Notes under the pieces: generated by a model | The model's database searches: none | Told to the model about the DNA's origin: nothing | What the model saw: the letters and a program-made list of their open reading frames with translations, nothing else | In this document: positions 1 through 6,713 of the stretch, piece after piece | Position numbering within the stretch: the first letter of the stretch is position 1 | Layout: each line of letters begins with the position of its first letter | From: Solirubrobacteraceae bacterium | GTDB taxonomy: Bacteria > Actinomycetota > Thermoleophilia > Solirubrobacterales > Solirubrobacteraceae | NCBI GenBank assembly: GCA_017882405.1 | Contig: JADGPO010000083.1 | Span: 1 to 11,155 of the forward strand | DNA: 11,155 nucleotides | Direction of reading: 5' to 3' | Position numbers and translations under genes: made by a program

Positions 1-326
1 ATGTGGGCGAACACGCCCCGCTTGGATGCCTCCCTGACGAACCCTGGATCGGGCTCGTGCAGCAGCACGATCACCGGGCAGGTCGCCTCGCGGACGATCT
101 TGTCGATCAGTTCGAGCGCGTGCTCTGAGCTCTCGCCGAGTCCGACGAGCGCGACGTCGGGTCGCTCCCGGGCGGTCACCGAACCGACGTCGTGCACTTC
201 GATCTCCCTGGCGATCACCTCGTGGCCGAGCGCGATGACGATCGGGGCAACGAGCGCAAGGCGGTCCTTGCGCTCGTTGGCGATCAGCACGCGCAGGTGG
301 TCGGTTCCGTTGGTGAGGGGCGCCAC
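1..326 (-). CDS. Pseudo-receiver (ANTAR-type response regulator), 3' end cut by window edge
   Basis: The first 108 codons of a minus-strand gene are visible; the rest lies beyond the left edge. The protein has a CheY-like alternating pattern: beta-1 LRVLIANE (residues 11-18), a helix, then beta-3 PDVALVGLG (56-64) and beta-4 CPVIVLLHE (83-91). This resembles the receiver half of actinobacterial ANTAR antiterminator regulators, which would continue into an RNA-binding ANTAR domain, not seen here. The Asp that accepts phosphate in true receivers falls at Gly62, and the acidic pair after beta-1 is Asn17-Glu18, so ordinary phosphorylation is unlikely. The start is GTG at 326-324. An in-frame TAG lies four codons upstream, so the only other possible start is a CTG. 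There is no Shine-Dalgarno sequence. The receiver fold is well supported; the ANTAR part is inferred from family resemblance. Confidence 0.72.
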   Translation of the reverse strand, partial: MAPLTNGTDHLRVLIANERKDRLALVAPIVIALGHEVIAREIEVHDVGSVTARERPDVALVGLGESSEHALELIDKIVREATCPVIVLLHEPDPGFVREASKRGVFAH

Positions 327-513
327 AGGCAGATTCTAAATTCTCTGCCGCCCGGCGCAACCGTCACGAGCGGGCGCGTCAGCGGAGTACCATCAAATGT
401 TCGGCTCGTCCCAACCTTCGGCGGGCCTGCCGTCTCCGGCTCCAGACATCAGGCCGGCGTGTCCGAGACCTCCACGGTCATCGCGATAACATCACGTCAG
501 GAGCCGTAACATC
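327..513. other. Intergenic spacer between divergent genes
   Basis: This 187-base gap separates the minus-strand pseudo-receiver from the plus-strand slipin gene and must hold both promoters. Only the minus-strand promoter is recognisable. On the plus strand, TACCAT (388-393) could be a -10 box, but nothing resembling a -35 box is at the right distance. I see no RNA gene or long repeat. Confidence 0.4.
333..360 (-). promoter_or_regulatory. Candidate promoter for a leaderless pseudo-receiver mRNA
   Basis: On the minus strand, TAGAAT (338-333) resembles a -10 box and TTGCGC (360-355) a -35 box, with a 16-base spacer. The -10 box ends six bases before the GTG start of the pseudo-receiver. A transcript from it would begin at or next to the start codon, which agrees with the missing ribosome binding site. 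This is read by eye only. The TAG of the -10 box is also the in-frame stop that limits the reading frame. Confidence 0.4.
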
Positions 514-1353
514 ATGGCAGCTGTATATGTGATCGTCGTCCTCGTGGTCGTGGCGCTCATCGGCCTCGCGATGTCCGTGCGCATCATCAAGCAGTACGAG
601 CGCGTGGTGCTGTTCGAGCTCGGCAAGGTGAAGGGCAAGGCACGCGGACCGGGTCTGCTCTTGATCGTGCCGGTGGTCGATCGCGTTCATCGTGTCTCGC
701 TGCGGATCGTCACGATGCCGATCCAGTCCCAGGGGATCATCACCAAGGACAACGTCAGCATCGACGTCTCCGCCGTCGCCTACTACCGGGTGGAGGATGC
801 GATCCGCTCGGTGGTCGCGATCGAGAACGTGGGAGCGGCGATCAACCAGATCGCCCAGACCACGCTGCGGGCGGTGGTGGGGCGTCACACGCTGGATGAG
901 ACGTTGTCGGAGACCGACTCGATCAACCAGAACATCCGCGAGATCCTCGACGTGCAGACCGAAGAGTGGGGCATCAAGGTCACGGTCGTCGAGCTGCGCG
1001 ACATTCAGTTGCCCGAGAGCATGCAGCGGGCGATGGCACGTCAGGCCGAGGCCGAGCGCGAGAAGCGGGCCAAGATCATCGCCGCCCAGGGCGAAGCGCT
1101 GGCCGCCGGCGAGCTGGCTCGCGCCTCTGACGTGATGATGGCCCACCCGCTGGCGCTGCAGCTGCGCAACCTTCAGACCCTGGTCGAGGTCGCGGTGGAC
1201 AAGAACTCGACCGTCGTGTTCCCGGCCCCGCTGATGAGCACGATCGCCGAGCTCGGAGCGTTCCTGGATCGCGAGAGGCAAGCCGCCGCCGCGCTGCCGG
1301 TCGCTCCGGAGAAGCCAGCAGGCTCCAGCAACGGTGAGCTGGTCTCATCATGA
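514..1353 (+). CDS. SPFH/stomatin-like membrane protein (slipin)
   Basis: A 279-residue slipin-type SPFH protein. It has one N-terminal membrane segment (about 4-21), then an SPFH core (about 22-190) beginning with the typical tract around residues 25-55 ([24 protein letters not shown]). Next comes a charged helix ([19 protein letters not shown], 176-194). The conserved tail contains [21 protein letters not shown] in two parts (219-238). Length and order fit slipins of bacteria and archaea, which oligomerise as membrane scaffolds and often modulate a partner protease. The ATG is preceded by AGGAG (499-503), ten bases upstream. The last 20 bases overlap the downstream ftsH gene in another frame, so the two are probably co-transcribed and coupled. 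Slipins usually pair with NfeD; here the neighbour is FtsH, the classical partner of the related HflK/HflC. The family call is firm, the FtsH partnership is inferred. Confidence 0.93.
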   Translation: MAAVYVIVVLVVVALIGLAMSVRIIKQYERVVLFELGKVKGKARGPGLLLIVPVVDRVHRVSLRIVTMPIQSQGIITKDNVSIDVSAVAYYRVEDAIRSVVAIENVGAAINQIAQTTLRAVVGRHTLDETLSETDSINQNIREILDVQTEEWGIKVTVVELRDIQLPESMQRAMARQAEAEREKRAKIIAAQGEALAAGELARASDVMMAHPLALQLRNLQTLVEVAVDKNSTVVFPAPLMSTIAELGAFLDRERQAAAALPVAPEKPAGSSNGELVSS

Positions 1354-3466
1354 CCGTGCCTGCACGCCCTTGCTGACGCCTCGGAAGCTCTTGTCCGGCA
1401 AGTCGCCGCAGGCGCCTGATCCCCGCAAGCCAATGCCGCGGGATCAGCGCGGCTGGCGCGTGGCGCCCGCCCCGGATGGACGGGGGGCGCCCGATCCCCC
1501 TCAGGCCAAGCCGCCGCACCGTTCACGCGGCTTCATCTGGTTTGTGCTAGCGCTGCTGGCGTTCAATCTCGGATCGGTCCTGCTGTTCTCGCCCAGAGGC
1601 CAGGAACGGGTGAAGGTGCCGTTCAGCCCGTATTTCATCTCGGCGGTGCAGTCGGGCCGGGTGGCGGCGATCGCGTCCAAGGGCGACACCATCCAGGGCA
1701 CGTTCAAGACGTCGGTCCGGTATCCGAGCACTGATGCCACAGCCAAGCCGACGACGCTGTTCGCGACCCAGGTCCCGACGTTCTGGAATCACGACCAGTT
1801 GACGGCCCTGCTCAGTTCCCAGCGCGTCCAGGTCAACGCTCAGTCGACCACGAAGACCACTCCGCTGATCCTCTCGATCCTGCTCGGGTTCGGGCCGACG
1901 CTGCTGATCGTCGGACTGTTCGTCGTGTTCGCCCGGCGGGCGGCCAAGAGCGGCGGCGGTATGGGCGCGCTGGGCAGCTTCGGCCGCTCCAAAGCGCGGC
2001 GTATCGACCCGGCGACGATCCGGGTCACGTTCGCCGACGTCGCGGGCATCGACGAGGCGAAGTCCGAGCTCACCGAGATCGTGGACTTTCTGCGCAACCC
2101 GGAGCGCTACGGCCGGCTGGGGGGGCGGATGCCCCACGGCGTCCTGCTCTCCGGCGCGCCGGGCACCGGCAAGACGCTGTTGGCACGCGCCGTCGCCGGC
2201 GAGGCACACGCGGCGTTCTTCTCGATCTCGGCCTCGGAGTTCATCGAGGCGATCGTCGGGGTGGGCGCATCGCGCGTGCGAGACCTGTTCGCCAAGGCCA
2301 AGGAGGCAGCTCCGGCGATCATCTTCATCGACGAGCTCGACGCCGTCGGACGCTCCCGCCAGGGTTCGGTCTCGATCGCCGGCTCCAACGACGAACGTGA
2401 GCAGACGCTCAACCAGATCCTCACCGAGATGGACGGGTTCGAGTCCGTGGAGGCGGTCGCGGTGCTCGCCGCCACCAACCGGGCCGAGATCCTCGATCCG
2501 GCGCTGCTGCGTCCCGGGCGCTTCGATCGCCGGGTGGCTGTCCAGCCACCGGACCGCGTCGGCCGACGCCAGATCCTCGAGGTTCATACGCGGTCGATCC
2601 CGCTGGCCGACAGCGTCGACCTCGAGGCGCTCGCATCGACGACCCCCGGCATGGTCGGTGCCGACCTGGCCAATCTCGCCAACGAGGCCGCTTTGCTGGC
2701 CGCTCGGCGCAACCATCACGCCGTCCAGACCGGCGATTTCACCGACTCCCTGGAGAAGATCCTGCTGGGCGCGCCGCGGGGAATAGTGCTGTCTCCCGCC
2801 GACCGAGAGCGGACCGCCTACCACGAGGCCGGGCACGCCCTGGTCGGGATGCTCACCCCCGGCGCTGATCCCGTGCGCAAGGTCTCGATCATTCCGCGAG
2901 GTGCCGCTCTGGGCGTCACGCTCTCCACGCCCGACGATGACCAGGTCTCCTACACGCGCGAAGATCTGCTGGGCAAGATCAAGGTCGCGCTCGGGGGTCG
3001 AGTGGCGGAGGAGACGGTCTTCGGCACGATCACCACCGGCGCCGAGTCCGACATCGACCAGGTCACGAACATCGCCCGCCAGATGATCGGCCGGTGGGGG
3101 ATGAGCGAGGCGATCGGGTTCGTCAGGGTCCTACCCGCCGACGGACGGACGCCCTTCCCCGGCAGCTCCGGCGAGAGCTCGGAGTCCACCCAGCGCGTGC
3201 TCGACGAACAGGTACGCCAGCTGATCGACACCGCTCACCGGGAAGTGACGAGCATTCTGACCGAGCACCGCGACCGTCTCGAGACCCTTTCGCGCGCGCT
3301 GCTCGAGCACGAGACGCTCGACGAACTGGATGCCTACGCGGCCGCGCAGATGCCACCGCGCGTCACGGACGTCGCGCCGGCGGCGGCAGCTAACCGCGCG
3401 ACGGCCGTCGGTCCGCCCGAGGACGCCCCCTCGGTCCGAACTGACGCGACGGCGCCGGACGGTTAG
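1334..3466 (+). CDS. ftsH: ATP-dependent zinc metalloprotease FtsH (variant pore loop)
   Basis: A membrane AAA+ protease of up to 710 residues that unfolds and degrades membrane and cytosolic proteins. Order: proline-rich N-terminus; membrane segment 1 (67-86); a short extracytoplasmic domain; membrane segment 2 (about 178-199); AAA+ domain with Walker A GAPGTGKT (274-281), Walker B IIFIDELD (329-336) and second region of homology [19 protein letters not shown] with arginine fingers R396 and R399. An M41 protease domain follows, with HEAGH (497-501) and the third zinc ligand Asp573 (ESDIDQ). All catalytic residues are present. The pore loop reads EAIVGVG, with Ile307 where E. coli FtsH has the Phe of its FVG motif. 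The start is uncertain: GTG 1334 overlaps the slipin gene, but ATG 1433 (residue 34) or codons between also fit, and none has a strong ribosome binding site. The C-terminal 40 or so residues are Ala/Pro-rich and look disordered. This may be a paralogue rather than the sole FtsH. Confidence 0.95.
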   Translation: MSWSHHDRACTPLLTPRKLLSGKSPQAPDPRKPMPRDQRGWRVAPAPDGRGAPDPPQAKPPHRSRGFIWFVLALLAFNLGSVLLFSPRGQERVKVPFSPYFISAVQSGRVAAIASKGDTIQGTFKTSVRYPSTDATAKPTTLFATQVPTFWNHDQLTALLSSQRVQVNAQSTTKTTPLILSILLGFGPTLLIVGLFVVFARRAAKSGGGMGALGSFGRSKARRIDPATIRVTFADVAGIDEAKSELTEIVDFLRNPERYGRLGGRMPHGVLLSGAPGTGKTLLARAVAGEAHAAFFSISASEFIEAIVGVGASRVRDLFAKAKEAAPAIIFIDELDAVGRSRQGSVSIAGSNDEREQTLNQILTEMDGFESVEAVAVLAATNRAEILDPALLRPGRFDRRVAVQPPDRVGRRQILEVHTRSIPLADSVDLEALASTTPGMVGADLANLANEAALLAARRNHHAVQTGDFTDSLEKILLGAPRGIVLSPADRERTAYHEAGHALVGMLTPGADPVRKVSIIPRGAALGVTLSTPDDDQVSYTREDLLGKIKVALGGRVAEETVFGTITTGAESDIDQVTNIARQMIGRWGMSEAIGFVRVLPADGRTPFPGSSGESSESTQRVLDEQVRQLIDTAHREVTSILTEHRDRLETLSRALLEHETLDELDAYAAAQMPPRVTDVAPAAAANRATAVGPPEDAPSVRTDATAPDG

Positions 3467-3519
3467 GGGTCCCCCGTCAGCTCAGGCGGCCGAGCTCATC
3501 GATCGGGTCTGGGGGAGGC

Positions 3520-4704
3520 GTGGGCATAGCCAGGGGGATGCGCAGCTTCGTGTCCGTGCTGGCGGCGTCCGCGGTCGCGGCCATGTCGCCGGCTGACGGC
3601 GCGCCTGCCACGGCTCCCACTTGGTCGATCCAGCGGATCCGCATGCCGGCGGGGACGACGTCCGCCGTGCTCACCGCCGTGTCGTGTCCGTCGCGGGTAG
3701 CCTGCACCGCCGTCGGCTATGCCACGGCTCGAAGTGGCGCGGGCGTGGCCCTCGCCGAGCATTGGAACGGCGCCCGCTGGTCGATCGAGCGCACGGCCGT
3801 CCTGCCCGGCGCCCGCGGCAGTCTGCTGTTCGGGGTCGCGTGTCCCTCGGCGACGGTCTGTACGGCGGTCGGGAGCGTCATCAGCCCGTCGGGGAGGAGC
3901 CGACCGCTTACGGAGCGCTGGAACGGCTCCCGCTGGACCGGGCGACCGATCCCGGCGCCCGCCGGCCGGGTCAGCTACCTGGGCGGCGTGTCGTGCTCCT
4001 CGCCGGCGGACTGCACCGCCGTCGGTTATGCCGGCGATCGCCTCGGAACGGCCGGAGTCGCCCTCACGGAGCGATGGAGCGCGAGCCGGTCAACGATCGA
4101 GCGGACCATACGACCGACCACAGCCCGGGCCAGCTTCCTCTCCGGGGTCTCGTGCACCGGACCGCGGGCGTGCACCGCCGTCGGCTACTCCAACGAGGCC
4201 GACGGATCCCAGGTGCTGCTGGCCGAGCGCTGGAACGGCACCCGCTGGACGGTCCAGCCGATTCCGCGTCTGCCGGGGGAGCCGAGCGTCCAGCTTGCCG
4301 GGGTCGCCTGCGCGAGTGAGACCTCCTGCATGGCCGCCGGGTTCTTCACCACCGTCACCGGAATCGACGTCATGCTGGCCGACCGCTGGCACGGCGCGCG
4401 GTGGGCGCGGCAGATGACGCGGTATCCCGACGGCGCGCGGTACGTGCGGTTCGCCGGCGTGTCGTGCGCGTCGCCGAGATCGTGCACCGCCGCCGGCCTG
4501 TTCAACGATGTGCAGGGCCGCGACGCGATCCTGGCCGAGCGCTGGAACGGCGTTCGCTGGACGATCAGCCGGCTGCCCACGATCGCGGGCGCCTCCCGAA
4601 GCTCGCTCGGCGCGGTCTCGTGTCGGTCGGCGACGACGTGCACCGCCGTGGGTAGCTTCACAGACCGCGCGGGAGCGGAGGTCCCGCTGGCGGTGCACTA
4701 CTAG
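3520..4704 (+). CDS. Secreted seven-repeat protein, predicted beta-propeller
   Basis: A 394-residue exported protein of unknown function. Residues 7-30 look like a signal peptide (MRSFVSVLAASAVAAM, then ADGAPA), perhaps cut after Ala30. The rest is seven repeats of 51-53 residues. Each carries a GVSC-type strand, a CX5C pair (Cys56/62, 108/114, 159/165, 212/218, 264/270, 316/322, 368/374), usually CTAVG, then a LAERWNG-RW-like strand. The final repeat stops at PLAVHY without its second half; the matching half (TWSIQRI, 34-40) is at the N-terminus, as in propellers closed by a shared blade. Similar CTAVG/WNG repeats are common in actinobacterial secreted proteins. The start is unsure: GTG 3520 has GGGGGAGG only one base away, while ATG 3538 gives a shorter signal peptide but has AGGGGG directly abutting it. 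It lies 53 bp after ftsH, perhaps in the same transcript. No enzyme motif is seen. It could bind a ligand or surface. Confidence 0.85.
   Translation: MGIARGMRSFVSVLAASAVAAMSPADGAPATAPTWSIQRIRMPAGTTSAVLTAVSCPSRVACTAVGYATARSGAGVALAEHWNGARWSIERTAVLPGARGSLLFGVACPSATVCTAVGSVISPSGRSRPLTERWNGSRWTGRPIPAPAGRVSYLGGVSCSSPADCTAVGYAGDRLGTAGVALTERWSASRSTIERTIRPTTARASFLSGVSCTGPRACTAVGYSNEADGSQVLLAERWNGTRWTVQPIPRLPGEPSVQLAGVACASETSCMAAGFFTTVTGIDVMLADRWHGARWARQMTRYPDGARYVRFAGVSCASPRSCTAAGLFNDVQGRDAILAERWNGVRWTISRLPTIAGASRSSLGAVSCRSATTCTAVGSFTDRAGAEVPLAVHY
3619..4702 (+). repeat. Seven coding repeats of about 156 bp
   Basis: Within the secreted protein gene, the first cysteine codons of successive units start at 3685, 3841, 3994, 4153, 4309, 4465 and 4621, a period of 153-159 bp. 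DNA similarity is clearest at the second cysteine (TGCACCGCCGTCGG at 3703, 4012 and 4171) and at the WNG strand (GAGCGCTGGAACGGC at about 3916, 4226 and 4537). The units are diverged enough to be old duplications. The third WNG strand has drifted to WSAS (about residue 187) and the seventh is supplied by the N-terminus. Confidence 0.85.
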
Positions 4705-4716
4705 TTTCGGACTAGT
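4700..4716. terminator. Candidate symmetric hairpin between convergent genes
   Basis: ACTAGT (4700-4705) and ACTAGT (4711-4716) can pair across the loop TTCGG. The left arm contains the TAG stop of the secreted repeat protein, and the minus-strand aminopropyltransferase-like gene ends 35 bases further on. Because the stem is self-complementary it reads as a hairpin on both strands. There is no T-run and the stem is only six pairs, so termination is a guess. Confidence 0.3.
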
Positions 4717-4751
4717 GCCGTGGGGCGCCCGGCGCGCGAGCTCCCGGACGC

Positions 4752-5516
4752 TCAGCTCTGCTCCTCGCGCCAGGCGACCGTCCCGGCGACCAGCCGCGCC
4801 ATCGCCGGCGGGCCGGTGAGCCGGGCGGGCGAGGGATCGGCGGCCGCCCGGGAACCGATCCGCTCCAGGTCGGCCGGCGCCTGGTTGCCGGCGACGACGG
4901 TGTTGCCGGCGCGCCCGCCGAGCGCCCACACCTGCTGATAGGCCTCCGTGAGCGCGGCCGCGACGGCGCGCACGTCGCGCCGTGAGCGGTCGTCGACGAC
5001 ATTGATGAGCGCGAGCGGCGCCACGCGAGCAGCGTCGGTCAGGGCTTCCACAGTGACCAGGTTGCGGGGGACCAGCGCCCCCACGAACGCGTCGATAACG
5101 ATCGCGTCCCAGCTTTCGGAGGCTTGGCGCGCGAGGAACTCGCGACCCTCCGCCTGCCGGACGCGGAGCCCCGGCGCTCGGCGCAGGCCCAGGTGCTCGC
5201 GGGCGAGGGCCAGCACGTCGCCATCCACCTCGCAGACCTCCTGGCGCCCGCGCGGGTCCTCCGCGGCCAGCGCTCGCGGCAGCGCGCACGCGCCGCCCCC
5301 GATGTGCAGCACCTTGCGCGCGTGAGCGCGGCGCAGCACGATGCGCATCCACCGCAGGTAGTCGAACTCCAGGTGAGACGGGTCGGCGAGATCGATGTAG
5401 GAGGCATCCATGCCGGCCTGGCGCAGCAACCGGCCGGAGGGCCGGTGACGGTCGCGTTCCACCACCACGTTCCCGCGCTCGGCGATGACCGTCTCCACCG
5501 CCCGGGCGCGTGACAT
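4752..5516 (-). CDS. Spermidine synthase-like methyltransferase-fold protein
   Basis: A 254-residue protein with a Rossmann methyltransferase fold of the polyamine aminopropyltransferase type. It has a short N-terminal beta region leading into SYIDLADPSHLEFDYLRWM (39-57). The nucleotide-binding loop is HIGGGACALP (71-80). The acidic end of the next strand is CEVDGDV (95-101), where Glu96 would hold the ribose. The strand IVIDAFVGALVP (139-150) has Asp142 at the position of the catalytic acid. True spermidine synthases are about 280-300 residues; this one is shorter, and actinobacterial relatives are often annotated only as spermidine synthase-like. The substrate is therefore unknown: aminopropyl transfer or methyl transfer are both possible. 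ATG 5516 gives a natural N-terminus but has no clear ribosome binding site. The gene converges on the secreted repeat protein and diverges from the DUF2630 gene. Confidence 0.8.
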   Translation of the reverse strand: MSRARAVETVIAERGNVVVERDRHRPSGRLLRQAGMDASYIDLADPSHLEFDYLRWMRIVLRRAHARKVLHIGGGACALPRALAAEDPRGRQEVCEVDGDVLALAREHLGLRRAPGLRVRQAEGREFLARQASESWDAIVIDAFVGALVPRNLVTVEALTDAARVAPLALINVVDDRSRRDVRAVAAALTEAYQQVWALGGRAGNTVVAGNQAPADLERIGSRAAADPSPARLTGPPAMARLVAGTVAWREEQS

Positions 5517-5572
5517 GCTTCGCAGCCTGTCACGTATGGGGGTCTGACTAACCGAGCGTCAGCTGGGACTCG

Positions 5573-5599
5573 AGGGTCGGGCATCGGCAGACCCTGCCG
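5573..5599. promoter_or_regulatory. Nested inverted repeats upstream of the DUF2630 gene
   Basis: Two perfect six-base inverted repeats overlap here: AGGGTC (5573-5578) with GACCCT (5590-5595), and CGGCAG (5585-5590) with CTGCCG (5594-5599) around a three-base loop. They lie 25-51 bases before the DUF2630 ATG, where a repressor could cover a promoter, and in the 107-base gap shared with the divergent spermidine-synthase-like gene. Operator function is inferred; in GC-rich DNA short palindromes also arise by chance. Confidence 0.3.
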
Positions 5600-5610
5600 C
5601 CGACACGTGG

Positions 5611-5616
5611 AATACT
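5611..5616 (+). promoter_or_regulatory. Candidate -10 box for leaderless DUF2630 transcript
   Basis: AATACT matches four of six bases of the -10 consensus and ends seven bases before the ATG at 5624. The DUF2630 gene has no Shine-Dalgarno sequence at a useful distance, so a transcript starting at the ATG would fit. No good -35 box is seen 16-18 bases upstream, where the inverted repeats lie. Confidence 0.25.
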
Positions 5617-5623
5617 TCCGATC

Positions 5624-5872
5624 ATGCCCAGCGACGAGCAGATCCGCGAGGTGATCGAGCGGCTGGAGGGCGAGCGCGAGGAGCTCCGGCGCCGCGAGGG
5701 CGCGTCGGATCCCAACTTCGAGCAGGACGCGGCGCGGCTGGAGGAGATCCGACTGGAGCTCGACCAGCTGTGGGACCTCCTGCGCCAGCGCCAGGCGCTG
5801 CGCGATGCCGGTGACGATCCCGACAAGGCCCACGAGAGGTCGAGCGGGACCGTCGAGAACTACTGGCAGTAG
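5624..5872 (+). CDS. DUF2630 family small coiled-coil protein
   Basis: An 82-residue, highly charged, largely helical protein. Residues 3-60 show heptad-like spacing of hydrophobics with many Glu and Arg, suggesting a coiled-coil hairpin. The signature stretch LDQLWDLLRQRQALRDAGDDPD (46-67, with LWDLLRQR at its core) and the ending TVENYWQ match my recollection of DUF2630, a family largely confined to Actinobacteria with no known function. Length is normal for the family. No signal peptide or membrane segment is present, so it should be cytosolic. It is divergent from the spermidine-synthase-like gene and converges on the hydrolase gene, with 13 bases between stop codons. Start ATG 5624 is the natural N-terminus and lacks a ribosome binding site. 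Confidence 0.85.
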   Translation: MPSDEQIREVIERLEGEREELRRREGASDPNFEQDAARLEEIRLELDQLWDLLRQRQALRDAGDDPDKAHERSSGTVENYWQ

Positions 5873-5878
5873 GCAAAC

Positions 5879-5893
5879 CCGGCGATCAGCCGG
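5879..5893. terminator. Candidate symmetric hairpin between convergent genes
   Basis: CCGGC (5879-5883) and GCCGG (5889-5893) pair across GATCA. The structure starts seven bases after the DUF2630 stop, and the minus-strand hydrolase stop codon (5888-5886) lies in its loop. It is self-complementary, so it would form on both transcripts. The stem is short and no T-run follows, so this is a weak call. Confidence 0.25.
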
Positions 5894-6713
5894 TCTCGAG
5901 CGTCTGATCCATGATCGAGCGCAGGCAGCGGTTCACCACCTCGGGGCGGTGGCCGAAGGCGGACCCGTGGCCCAGTCCCTGGAGCAGGTGGAAGTGTCCG
6001 TGGCGGGCCAGCTCGGCGACCTCGCGTACGCGTGCCGGCGGCGTCTGCACGTCCTCGGAGAACGCCACGGCGTGAACCGGCGACTCGATGCGGGGCAGCA
6101 GCGGGCCCGAGTCGAAGTCCAGGCAGGCCTGCCACTGGGCTGCCAGCATCGCGCCATCGCGTTGCGCGAAGCCGGCGGCCACGATCGGCTTGATCCGCTC
6201 CCAGGTCTCGTCGTCGCCCAGCGCGTCCGCCGGGAAGTACTGCATCGCGTAGTGGGCGGTGGCGAAGGCCGGCGGCAGGGAGCCGCCATCACGACGGAAG
6301 GCGATCTCGGCTTCCTCCCACTCGCGGATGAAGCCCGTCTTGCGCACGCAGGTGCCCATCACGGCCGCGCCGCGGACGAGCTCGGGCCGGTCGTGGGCAA
6401 GCTGGACGGCGATCAGCGAGCCCATCGAGAGCCCGATCAGGAACACCGGCGGGCGGCAGGCCGCCTCGATCAGCTCGGCCAGATCGGCGGCATGCACGGG
6501 GATCGCCCACGGCGGCTGGCGGTTTGAGCGGGTCGCGCCGACTCCGCGCGCATCGTAGGTGGTGCTGCGGTACGCGTCGTCGAACGCCGGCGTCTGGTGA
6601 AGGCGCCAGTTGTCGCCCGGATTGTCACCCGCGGCCAGCCACACGACATCGGGTCCGGCGCCGCTCTGGCGGTAGGCGAGCGTGACGTCGCTCAGCGCCA
6701 GCTCCGGGCTCAT
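5886..6713 (-). CDS. Alpha/beta hydrolase
   Basis: A 275-residue soluble alpha/beta hydrolase. The nucleophile elbow is GLSMGS with Ser96. The acid is probably Asp221 (AFSEDVQTPP) and the histidine His249 (GLGHGSAF). The early strand DARGVGATR (54-62), just before the elbow, is the usual DxRGxG turn. The N-terminal half resembles haloperoxidase/esterase-type family members such as 3-oxoadipate enol-lactone hydrolase, but the substrate cannot be read from sequence. A cap region lies between about 125 and 205. The ATG (6713-6711) overlaps the TGA of the upstream glutaredoxin-like gene as ATGA, so the two are translated from one message and may act together, for example on thiol adducts or on products of the monooxygenase further upstream. 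That link is inferred from order and shared strand only. Confidence 0.92.
   Translation of the reverse strand: MSPELALSDVTLAYRQSGAGPDVVWLAAGDNPGDNWRLHQTPAFDDAYRSTTYDARGVGATRSNRQPPWAIPVHAADLAELIEAACRPPVFLIGLSMGSLIAVQLAHDRPELVRGAAVMGTCVRKTGFIREWEEAEIAFRRDGGSLPPAFATAHYAMQYFPADALGDDETWERIKPIVAAGFAQRDGAMLAAQWQACLDFDSGPLLPRIESPVHAVAFSEDVQTPPARVREVAELARHGHFHLLQGLGHGSAFGHRPEVVNRCLRSIMDQTLETG

Noticed and set aside
478..1281. Long minus-strand open frame opposite the slipin gene
   Set aside because: It is the antisense shadow of a clear SPFH gene. The His/Arg/Asp-rich product has no domain.
1547..2836. 429-codon minus-strand open frame opposite ftsH
   Set aside because: Low-complexity Arg/Gly/Asp-rich product complementary to conserved FtsH motifs. 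Typical GC-rich antisense frame.
4090..5352. 420-codon minus-strand open frame spanning two genes
   Set aside because: It crosses the end of the repeat protein and the spermidine-synthase-like gene in the wrong frame, and its product is Arg/Ala/Gly-rich.
5544..5562. CTGAC / GTCAG inverted repeat in the divergent gap
   Set aside because: Arms are only five bases with a nine-base spacer, which is expected by chance.
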